Source: Desulfobacteraceae bacterium (GTDB lineage: Bacteria; Desulfobacterota; Desulfobacteria; Desulfobacterales; Desulfobacteraceae). From it: a DNA stretch of 10,511 nucleotides. Of this stretch, positions 1 through 6,900 are shown in pieces (within the stretch, counting starts at the first letter, position 1; each line of letters opens with the position of its first letter). The stretch is from NCBI GenBank assembly GCA_022712835.1, contig JAFLJU010000538.1:1-10511 (forward strand), read 5' to 3'. The notes below the pieces were generated by a model, which was not told the origin of the DNA, made no database searches, and saw only the letters and a program-made list of their open reading frames with translations. Position numbers and translations under genes: made by a program.

Positions 1-348
1 CATGTTCCGGATCATCTTTTTGGCCTGGGTTTTTGCTTGTTGGGTGGAAAGGGTGTGGGTGAGGGTCTTTTGGTAAAATTCGTCAATAACGGAGATACCA
101 ATGGAAACAATATTTTCCCGTTCATTTTTTCTGATTTCAAGGGCGGTCTGTTCATGAAAAACAAGACTGTTATATTCATTTTCCACATTCAAAACAATGG
201 CGTTCAGAAGGTTTCTGGCATTTTCATCCTGGAGGGCAGACAGGGTGGTAATGGTTTCTTTCTGGACAAAATAAGCAATACCCACCACCGTGAGGAGGAT
301 AATAAAAACAACGGTCAACGATATCCTTGAATGCAACGAGTTGAGCAT
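1..348 (-). CDS. Membrane sensor with Cache-type periplasmic domain, N-terminal part (runs off left edge)
   Basis: The minus strand is open from an ATG at 348 to base 1, giving exactly 116 codons with no stop, so the C-terminal part lies outside the window. The start follows GGAGAAGG with a few bases of spacing. A short basic head (MLNSLHSR) precedes one membrane segment at about residues 10-28, then a helical extracytoplasmic stretch rich in E, N and Q. The last visible part, around residues 102-116 (QQAKTQAKKMIRNM), resembles the start of sCache_2-like domains of chemoreceptors and sensor kinases, where a segment of the type R-x-x-RY-x-x-G-x-GYF would follow. From family knowledge such proteins detect small molecules in the periplasm and signal through a cytoplasmic kinase, chemoreceptor or cyclase module. 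Which output module is attached cannot be seen. It is separated from the genes to its right by a terminator and probably has its own promoter. Confidence 0.7.
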   Translation of the reverse strand, partial: MLNSLHSRISLTVVFIILLTVVGIAYFVQKETITTLSALQDENARNLLNAIVLNVENEYNSLVFHEQTALEIRKNERENIVSIGISVIDEFYQKTLTHTLSTQQAKTQAKKMIRNM

Positions 349-458
349 TAGCCCTTCTCCAAGTCGATCTTGTATCGTTATCGGATCTAACTTCCCCGGG
401 AATGAGAATCGTCTTCGCCCATTAAAATCTTAAGTGTTTTGAAAGAAACCCTTTAGAC

Positions 459-481
459 TTACGATTACTCCTTAATCGTAA
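459..481. promoter_or_regulatory. Perfect 9-bp inverted repeat, candidate operator
   Basis: The arms TTACGATTA (459-467) and TAATCGTAA (473-481) are exact reverse complements around the spacer CTCCT. The repeat lies about 110 bp upstream of the sensor start at 348, in the only stretch that can hold that gene's promoter. No run of T follows on either strand, so it is not an intrinsic terminator. A binding site for a dimeric transcription factor is the simplest reading. On the minus strand the loop reads AGGAG, so a hairpin presenting a Shine-Dalgarno-like loop is a less likely alternative. I see no convincing -35/-10 pair beside it. Confidence 0.45.
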
Positions 482-510
482 CTATACCGTTCCATGCGTT
501 GCGGTGTCAA

Positions 511-565
511 TGAAAAACCCATGGCCTTTTCCCCTGGGGGACCCACAAGCCATGGGTTTCATTTT
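511..565 (-). terminator. Intrinsic terminator closing the leftward gene block
   Basis: The arms AAACCCATGGC (515-525) and GCCATGGGTTT (549-559) form an 11-bp perfect stem around a 23-base loop, which itself contains a small CCCC/GGGG hairpin. Read leftward, the stem is followed by a short T run (GGGTTTTTCATTG). It begins 9 bases beyond the stop codon of the Old Yellow Enzyme gene at 574. A short T run also follows on the plus strand (CATTTTTCT), so the hairpin may work in both directions. Confidence 0.75.
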
Positions 566-573
566 TCTAAAGT

Positions 574-1644
574 TTAGGGCAAAGGAGTGTCGGAATAAGC
601 GATACCCGCCTCATCCGATCCATACAATTTCAATTCCTTTGCCACTTCCACCTCGGCTACCCAATTGGGGTTCAGCAGCATGGATTTGCCAGAAAGGACC
701 AAATCGGCATCCTGCAACGCCCCATCCGCCGTTTTCCGGTCATGGATCTTCCCACAGATCAGGATCGGCAGTTTTGTCACCTCCCGGGTAATTTGGGACA
801 TGTTCTGATCCGTGCCAAAGGCCTTTTCACTGTAATCATAGGTGGACAGGGAAATGGCATCAATGGGCTCCCGGGAAAAAAGCTGAATCATCTCCTGCCA
901 TTCGGCCTTGCTTTCAAACAAGGAAACATCCATGTCGGCAATCCCCCAATTGGAAACCCTGACAAAAAGGAGGCGATCTTGTGGAATCACCAACCGAACC
1001 GCTGCTATCACCTCATGGATAAACCGGTAACGGTTTTCCATGGATCCGCCGTAGTTGTCGGATCTCTTGTTGGAATAGGTAGACAAGAACTGGTTAAGCA
1101 GATACCCATGGGCACAATGGAGTTCAAATCCATCAAATCCGGCTGCCATCGCACCCTTGGCAGTTTCAACAAAGCCTGAAATCACCTGGTCCATATCGGC
1201 CCGGTTCATCTGCTCTGGTACAGGATAGGCAGTACCTGTCAGGGGGTTGTCCTGTTTGGGGGCAATGGGACTGGGAGCGATGACCCGATTGGCCGGATTG
1301 ACCCCTTCATAGGCCATGCGGCCGCAATGAAACGCCTGGCAAACGGACACAGCACCCTGTTCTCGGATACTTTCGGTCACCTGTTTCCAGGCATCCACCT
1401 GATCCGGCTTCAATAATCTTGCCTGACCCGGATACCCCTGGGCACTTTCATCGTCCGTGACAATGGCCTCATTATAGACAAGCCCTGCATTGTTTTTGGC
1501 CCGGGTCACCAAAAAATCCAGTACATCTTTTCTGGGAATACTAGTGTCTCCTGCTGACATCCGGGTCATGGGAGCCACTCCGATTCGATTTTTAAAGGTG
1601 ATGCCATTTATGGTCATGGGTGAAAAAAGGGAAGCTGTCATCAT
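574..1644 (-). CDS. FMN-dependent Old Yellow Enzyme family NADH:flavin oxidoreductase
   Basis: The 356-aa product is a single (beta/alpha)8 flavoprotein barrel of the Old Yellow Enzyme family. It is probably cytoplasmic and reduces activated C=C bonds or related electrophiles with NAD(P)H. Visible signatures are the N-terminal FKNRIGVAPMTR (residues 18-28), VCQAFHCGR (101-109), the family core GFDGFELHCAHGY (169-181) followed by NQFLSTYSNKRSDNYGG (184-200), and LPILICGKI (292-300). H176 and H179 form the H/H substrate-binding pair, and Y181 sits where the proton-donating tyrosine lies in the family. In the FMN-phosphate loop GKSMLLNPNW (319-328) a lysine replaces the usual arginine. The length excludes the long Fe-S/FAD type such as 2,4-dienoyl-CoA reductase. 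Two ATGs open the gene (1644 and 1641) behind AAGGAG at 1654-1649; spacing is 4 or 7 bases, and the second is as likely. The DUF711 gene ends 33 bp upstream, so co-transcription is likely. The physiological substrate is unknown. Confidence 0.9.
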   Translation of the reverse strand: MMTASLFSPMTINGITFKNRIGVAPMTRMSAGDTSIPRKDVLDFLVTRAKNNAGLVYNEAIVTDDESAQGYPGQARLLKPDQVDAWKQVTESIREQGAVSVCQAFHCGRMAYEGVNPANRVIAPSPIAPKQDNPLTGTAYPVPEQMNRADMDQVISGFVETAKGAMAAGFDGFELHCAHGYLLNQFLSTYSNKRSDNYGGSMENRYRFIHEVIAAVRLVIPQDRLLFVRVSNWGIADMDVSLFESKAEWQEMIQLFSREPIDAISLSTYDYSEKAFGTDQNMSQITREVTKLPILICGKIHDRKTADGALQDADLVLSGKSMLLNPNWVAEVEVAKELKLYGSDEAGIAYSDTPLP

Positions 1645-1677
1645 TTTTCTCCTTATTAAATTTTTTTTGTCATATTC

Positions 1678-2904
1678 TCACGGCACGGCCAGGACCGCAC
1701 AATTGCATAGGTCATCGCTTTCAAATGCTGTGATATCCCCGGGATTGAGTCCGGGCACGGGGAAAAGACGCACGGTCAAAGGTTTGCCCAGACGATGGGC
1801 CATGGTCCCGGTATCCCGCATCAGGGCCGCAATTTTCTTGATGGAGGTGGAACCTGCGATGGGAACTGTATCCAGCCCGATGCCGCAAACTGCACTATAG
1901 GTCAAAAGGGCGCGGATATCAAACTGGCCTTTTTGGGTACCCATTGCCAACCCTTCATCTTCGGTTACCGCCAGCATCAGACCGGAAAAACCCACCAGGG
2001 GCACCCCCGAAACAGATTTAAACACACGGGTCAGCAAGGCCGAAGCCTCAACCGTTCCTGCGGCCCCGAAATACTCGACCCCGAGCAGTTCATATACCTG
2101 AACCATGGAGGCACACTCCTTGGAAGGGGCTGCCGAACTATCAATTCCCAAAAATTTAAACCCCTCTGTCTTGTCAAAGGCATGAACAATTGCGACCACC
2201 TCATCCACATGGTATTGGAGAGACGCTTTCAAGGCGTCATGGGCCGCCTTGAAATGGTCATTATGATCCCCGCCTTCTGGCAACGATTCCAGGGTGCGGA
2301 CCAAAAGGTCCGGTGTTTCCAACCCAATGACAAAGCAACTGCCCTTGGAGTTGTCATGGTACCCCGCCGGGAAATAAGGAATAAAAGGATCGCAGTTAAA
2401 ATTCACCGTAAAATTAAAATTGCCTTCCCCACCATCCGTGACCTGACCGATCTTGTGAACCGCATTTGCAGCAGCGGTGACCATGGTGTTGTCGGCAATC
2501 CCATCGTCAAACCTGATATTCACACAGGCATTGCACAAATCTCCATACTCCTTAATCAAAGGGGGCAACAGCAGGATTTCCTCCCGGGTTTTTGCCTCAC
2601 CAATGGCAAATCGAATTCGCAAATCCGGCATGCCGGGGCCATTGAGCAACCGGGTCAGGAGGTCAAGCCCGGATCTTGCTGATTCCAATGAGCTTGTATC
2701 CAAATATTGACCAAAGGGATTGGTCACCATGCGGACGGACTGGACCGTGTATCCGTTTTCCTGAAATTTTGCAGATAAGTTAGAGCAAAATTTACCGGCC
2801 CGGGCAAGTCTCTTCTCCCAGGAGGCCGGATCCTTATCCAGCACAATAAAGGTGGTAATCGTCCGTATCCGGCAAAGATTTTTTTCCATGAGTTCAGGCG
2901 TCAT
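1678..2904 (-). CDS. DUF711 / UPF0210-like family protein
   Basis: The 408-aa product matches the DUF711 family, related to UPF0210, whose members are soluble and have no settled biochemical role. Recognisable conserved segments are the N-terminal CRIRTITTF (residues 11-19), FPAGYH (178-183), FSGLMLAVTEDEGLA (306-320), CGIGLDTVPIAGST (340-353) and VPGLNPGD (383-390). The length is normal for the family and no break is seen. There is no signal peptide or membrane segment. The ATG at 2904 follows AAAAGGACC with about 11 bases of spacing; a second ATG five codons on (MEKNL) has no better ribosome-binding site. The region just upstream is a five-copy tandem repeat. The Old Yellow Enzyme gene follows after 33 bp and is probably translated from the same message. 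Family membership is fairly sure; function is not claimed. Confidence 0.85.
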   Translation of the reverse strand: MTPELMEKNLCRIRTITTFIVLDKDPASWEKRLARAGKFCSNLSAKFQENGYTVQSVRMVTNPFGQYLDTSSLESARSGLDLLTRLLNGPGMPDLRIRFAIGEAKTREEILLLPPLIKEYGDLCNACVNIRFDDGIADNTMVTAAANAVHKIGQVTDGGEGNFNFTVNFNCDPFIPYFPAGYHDNSKGSCFVIGLETPDLLVRTLESLPEGGDHNDHFKAAHDALKASLQYHVDEVVAIVHAFDKTEGFKFLGIDSSAAPSKECASMVQVYELLGVEYFGAAGTVEASALLTRVFKSVSGVPLVGFSGLMLAVTEDEGLAMGTQKGQFDIRALLTYSAVCGIGLDTVPIAGSTSIKKIAALMRDTGTMAHRLGKPLTVRLFPVPGLNPGDITAFESDDLCNCAVLAVP

Positions 2905-2908
2905 TATT

Positions 2909-2976
2909 ATTGTGGTCCTTTTATTGAGGTCTTTTTATTACAGTCTTTTATAGCGGTCTTTTATAGCGGTCCTTAT
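2909..2976. repeat. Five tandem 13-14 bp units ending in the ribosome-binding site of the DUF711 gene
   Basis: Read on the minus strand the units are ATAAGGACCGCTAT (2976-2963), AAAAGACCGCTAT (2962-2950), AAAAGACTGTAAT (2949-2937), AAAAAGACCTCAAT (2936-2923) and AAAAGGACCACAAT (2922-2909). The start codon follows four bases later at 2904. The first and last units carry AGGA, and the last one serves as the Shine-Dalgarno sequence. The units are clear relatives but not identical, so this is an old, partly decayed microsatellite-like expansion. Copy number could influence translation by spacing or standby binding; that is inference. Confidence 0.75.
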
Positions 2977-3006
2977 TTCTGATCCCGCATATGGTGAAAT
3001 TACGAT

Positions 3007-3432
3007 CTAATGGGTGATTTTTTTTCTCAATATTTTTAGGTTTCCGTGCCGGGTCTTTGAATCCATGCGCTTTTGTTTAGATGACCTGGAAGGTTTACTG
3101 GGCCTTCTTTTCCGGGTTTCCTTAACCGCTCCCCGTATCAAGGCAACCAGACGGCTCAAGGCGTCTTCCCTGTTTTTTTCCTGGCTTCGAAAAGTCTGGG
3201 CCTTGATCACCACCACCCCGTCCTTGGTGATTCGGCTATCCTTTAAGGCCAGCAGTTTTTCTTTATACACCCCGGGTAAATCCGACCCCATGATATCAAA
3301 GCGCAGGTGAATTGCAGACGCCACTTTGTTGACGTTCTGACCCCCTGGGCCCTGGGATCGTATGGCTTGGAGCTCAATATCTTTCTCAGAAATGCTCACC
3401 AGGTTTGAAATTTTTAACAGGGTCTCTTCCAT
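3007..3432 (-). CDS. arfB: Alternative ribosome-rescue factor ArfB (peptidyl-tRNA hydrolase)
   Basis: The 141-aa product has the layout and length of ArfB (YaeJ, about 140 aa in E. coli). ArfB enters ribosomes stalled without a stop codon and hydrolyses peptidyl-tRNA. The release-factor catalytic motif is RSQGPGGQNVNK (residues 25-36), with GGQ at 30-32, and VVVIKAQTFRSQEKN (73-87) completes the domain. The C-terminal tail (about 105-138) is highly basic (KETRKRRPSKPSRSSKQKR), as needed for insertion into the empty mRNA channel. It has no codon-recognition domains, which separates it from RF1/RF2. The ATG at 3432 has AGGA seven bases upstream, inside the last unit of a 12-bp tandem repeat. 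It lies 55 bp downstream of the elaA-like gene and 102 bp upstream of the DUF711 gene, all on the same strand. Identification is secure. Confidence 0.93.
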   Translation of the reverse strand: MEETLLKISNLVSISEKDIELQAIRSQGPGGQNVNKVASAIHLRFDIMGSDLPGVYKEKLLALKDSRITKDGVVVIKAQTFRSQEKNREDALSRLVALIRGAVKETRKRRPSKPSRSSKQKRMDSKTRHGNLKILRKKITH

Positions 3433-3473
3433 TTTTTTGTCCTATTTTTCGTTCTCTTTTTTGTTCTCTTTTT
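3433..3473. repeat. Tandem 12-bp repeat carrying the ribosome-binding site of arfB
   Basis: On the minus strand the units are AAAAAGAGAACA (3473-3462), AAAAAGAGAACG (3461-3450) and AAAAATAGGACA (3449-3438). A partial fourth copy (AAAAA, 3437-3433) runs directly into the start codon at 3432. The third unit holds AGGA, the Shine-Dalgarno sequence of arfB; the first two hold the purine-rich but weaker GAGAA. The first two units differ by a single base, so duplication was fairly recent or the sequence is conserved. Confidence 0.75.
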
Positions 3474-3487
3474 ACAGATTAACCCTG

Positions 3488-3943
3488 TTATAGGACCATG
3501 TCAATGTGGGGAATACCGTCTTCAAGATATATTTTGGATGTGGGTTCAAATCCATGGGATCGATAAAAGGCGCTCAGATATTCCTGGGCACCAATCTGAA
3601 TGGCAATTCCAGGCCAGTTCTCCCGGATAAGTTCCAGGGCCTTTTCGATCAACTGATGGCTTAAGCCCCTGCCCCGAAAGGCCCTGGCCGTCACCACCCG
3701 GCCCAGACTGACTCCGGGGTAGCTGACCCCCGGGGCCAGAATCCTGAGATAAGCGGCCAGAGTCCCGTCTGGCATACGGACTCCCAGGTGGAGGGTTTCC
3801 ATATGAAGATCCTTCCCATCCAACTCGGGATAAGGGCAGGCCTGCTCCACCACAAAAACCTCCACCCGCAACCGAAGCTGCTCATAAAGTTCTGCTGCCG
3901 TCAATTCACTAAATTTTTTAATTTCCCACTGGATTGGTTCCAT
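3488..3943 (-). CDS. elaA: ElaA-like GNAT N-acetyltransferase
   Basis: The 151-aa product resembles E. coli ElaA (153 aa) of the GNAT superfamily, which uses acetyl-CoA to acetylate an amine whose identity in this subfamily is not settled. Shared landmarks are LRLRVEVFVVEQACPYPELDG (residues 23-43), the LGRVVTARAFRGRGLSHQLI block (80-99) with the acetyl-CoA pyrophosphate loop R-G-R-G-L, and the C-terminal FYRSHGF (126-132) followed by LEDGIPHIDM (140-149). It is intact and soluble. The start at 3943 lies only 17 bp after the kinase stop codon. The nearest purine-rich stretch, AAAAGGA, sits inside the last kinase codons, about 19 bases from the ATG, which is rather far. Translation may therefore depend on ribosomes finishing the kinase. 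The subfamily call is good; the substrate is unknown. Confidence 0.87.
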   Translation of the reverse strand: MEPIQWEIKKFSELTAAELYEQLRLRVEVFVVEQACPYPELDGKDLHMETLHLGVRMPDGTLAAYLRILAPGVSYPGVSLGRVVTARAFRGRGLSHQLIEKALELIRENWPGIAIQIGAQEYLSAFYRSHGFEPTSKIYLEDGIPHIDMVL

Positions 3944-3960
3944 ATCAATAATTATTATTT

Positions 3961-6900
3961 TTATCCTTTTGAGGATTGATTAAGGACTTCTTTTATCTTT
4001 GAAGTCAACTCATCTGTGAGAATCGGTTTTTTAATATATTCTTTGATGCCAAGAGACTTAGCCGTTTGGGAATCCATTCTTTCACTAAATCCAGTACAAA
4101 TAATGATGGGTATATCCGGTTGTATTTTTATTATTTGTTTAGCCAATTCAGCCCCAGTCAGCATAGGCATTGCCATATCAGTAATAACAAGATCAAATTC
4201 ATCAGGCTTTTCTTTAAATAATTCCAATGCTTCAATACTACTTTCCTTTCCAGTTACAGTGTAGCCCAGCCGTTCAAGAATTCGAATAGCCAATTTAACA
4301 ATACTTGCCTCATCATCCACAAACAGGATATGTTCAGTCCCGTCCAGAGAATTGTTCTTTATCAGTTTTTGCTCAAATTTTCTCGCTTGAATTGTCACCG
4401 GTAAAAAAACATTAAAAACAGACCCTTTATCAGGACTGCTTTCTACGGCTATATTACCTTTATAATTGGCAACAATTCCATGAACTACAGATAAACCAAG
4501 CCCGGAACCTTTGCCAAGTTCCTTTGTGGTGAGATAGGGTTCAAATATTTTATCAATAATTTCTTTCGGAATACCAACTCCACTATCACAGACACTTAAA
4601 CAGATGTATTCTCCTGATGATAAATTCAAATCAGGTGATGGATTTTGTTTATTCAGTCTAACTATTATTGTGCCCCCGTTCTCTTCCATAGAATGATAGG
4701 CATTGGTGCAAAGATTCATGACGATCTCATGTATTTCAGTAGCATCACACATGACATAATCATCTTGATCATATAGATGGCTCTGGATATCAATATTTGC
4801 AGGGATAGAAGATCTCAATAGTTTCAACGCTTCTTCAACCACAGGTTTCAAGACGATTGGTTTCAAAGCTTGTTTTTCCTGTCTTGCAAACATAAGAATT
4901 TGTTTAACCAAATCCCGTGCACGTTTTGCACCATCTAATATATCCTGCAGATTCTCCTGCACTTCATGGGTTTTAGGAAGATCCTGCATCGACAGCTCGG
5001 TAAAACCGATAATCGGATAAAGGATATTATTAAAATCATGGGCGATACCGCCTGCCAGCGTGCCGATGGATTCCATTTTTTGAGATTGACGATATTTTCT
5101 CTCCAATTGAATTTTTTCTTCCCGGGCCAATTTCTGGTCGGTGATATCTAAAATAATTGCGGCAAATAACGATTTGTTTTCATGTTTTAAAAGCTGCAAA
5201 TGAACTTCTACATCATATAGAGATTGATTTTTACGTTTATGAACCGTCGTAAAAACAATTCTTTGTTTTTCTTCTTTAATCAAAGGTGAGATAATTTTTG
5301 CAAACGACTCTGCTGAAATTTCAGATTTGATGTCAAGAGTTGTTAATTTTTCAAGTTCTTCCATTGTATAACCCAAATTATGAATAGCAGCGGGGTTCAC
5401 TTGAACAAATTTCAAGGTGTCTATTTCAAACAAGTATATTTCATTTAAAGAGTTTTCGAATATGCGTCCAAAACGTACAATTTTTTCCTCAGCCTGTTTG
5501 CGCTCAAGCAACAGTCCTAACCGATCTGCAAGTTCATTGATAAGATGTCTTTCTTCTTCGCTAAAAGGACCTTCATGACACTCTAATTTCTCCTCTAAAT
5601 AAAAAACATCTAAAACACCTGTTCGCTTACCAGCTACAATAATTTTTGCCGATTGCTTCCATTCAGTCTCTTTGAAGTTATTTGTTTTGTACTCTTCACC
5701 TTCTATTATTAACCGTGAACAGGTAATTTCAGGGTACTGCCAAGCCGGGGGAATAAAATCAACTATACTCTGAAAAATATTCTCTAATGAGAGATTAGGT
5801 TGTTCAGCCAGATTGGATATCCTATAAAGGCAGTTAAGTTCCTTGACTCGTTCACCTAACCCTTTAGATGCTTTTTCAAGCGCATTCGTTTTGTTTTTAA
5901 CTTCCATTCTAAGTGAATAAGTTAATAAAAAATAGAAGATTATACCGATAATTATTATTGCGAGGATAATCTGAGCTGTAGAAGACCAAATTTGATTTAT
6001 GTTTTTTGAAACCGATTTAAGTGCTTCTTCCTGGTCAATCTTAACAACAAGCCCGGCTGCAATATCTTCAATATACATAGTTACAGCAAATACAGGAACC
6101 CCCCTATAGTCCGAATAGCCGGAGAATTCTCTTTCATTTCCTAACAATGCCTGTGTTATGGGGATGTTAACATCTTCCTTGGGAATTATATCTCTTGCTT
6201 CGACATCTGTTGTAAATCTTCTCAGTGTAAAAAATACCGCGTCTCCATTGTCATTTCTGTATGCAAGCAAACTCTCTCCACTTTTCCCAAGTCCTTCTTT
6301 TTTAGAAATGATATCGTGAATACGATGAAGATTCATTCTTGCAACTAATACGCCTTTATTATAGGGAGCAGAAATAGTATATAAAATTTCTCCTATAGTT
6401 CCAGAACGATAGAGTGGTTTTATATAAATTTCTTCTTTCACATTTTTAAAATAAGGGTCATTTAAACGAGAAAAACCAATATGTGAAATGTCTGACGAAT
6501 GTGTTATTTTTCCACTGGAATCTACTATAAAAATCTCAGCAAAATCTTCCCCAAATTCAACTATATCCAATAACTCTTTATTTGAGATAGCCTTTCTATA
6601 GTTTAAAATATGAAATGAATTTTTCATATGGTTGATATGCTGTTCTATGGTCGCATGTTTATTAGAAGCAGTAGATCTCAGAATATCAAAATAATTCTCA
6701 ATTGCAGATGTTTTCAAATTTTTTGTTATCTTGAATGCATTGAAAATAAATAATCCGATGATCAATAGTAAAGCAGTCGCTAAAAAAAGCATTATGATAT
6801 TTTTTTCAAATTTTACTATGTTCAACTTATTTAAGATTAATAAAAACAAAACAATTAAAACTATACCCCCCAAAACCCAAACCATAGAGATTGTTGGAAG

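Noticed and set aside
37..330. Plus-strand open frame of 97 codons at the left edge
   Set aside because: The opposite strand encodes a clear membrane sensor N-terminus with a ribosome-binding site, so this frame is a shadow.
742..1179. Plus-strand open frame of 145 codons
   Set aside because: Antisense to the Old Yellow Enzyme gene, with no recognisable domain.
1795..2682. Long plus-strand open frame of 295 codons
   Set aside because: It lies entirely antisense to the well-recognised DUF711 gene, shows no family signature and has an odd residue mix; it is a shadow of minus-strand coding.
2905..3480. CRISPR-like array
   Set aside because: The repeats are only 12-14 bp, directly adjoining, and have no spacers or cas genes; they are microsatellite-like expansions in gene leaders.
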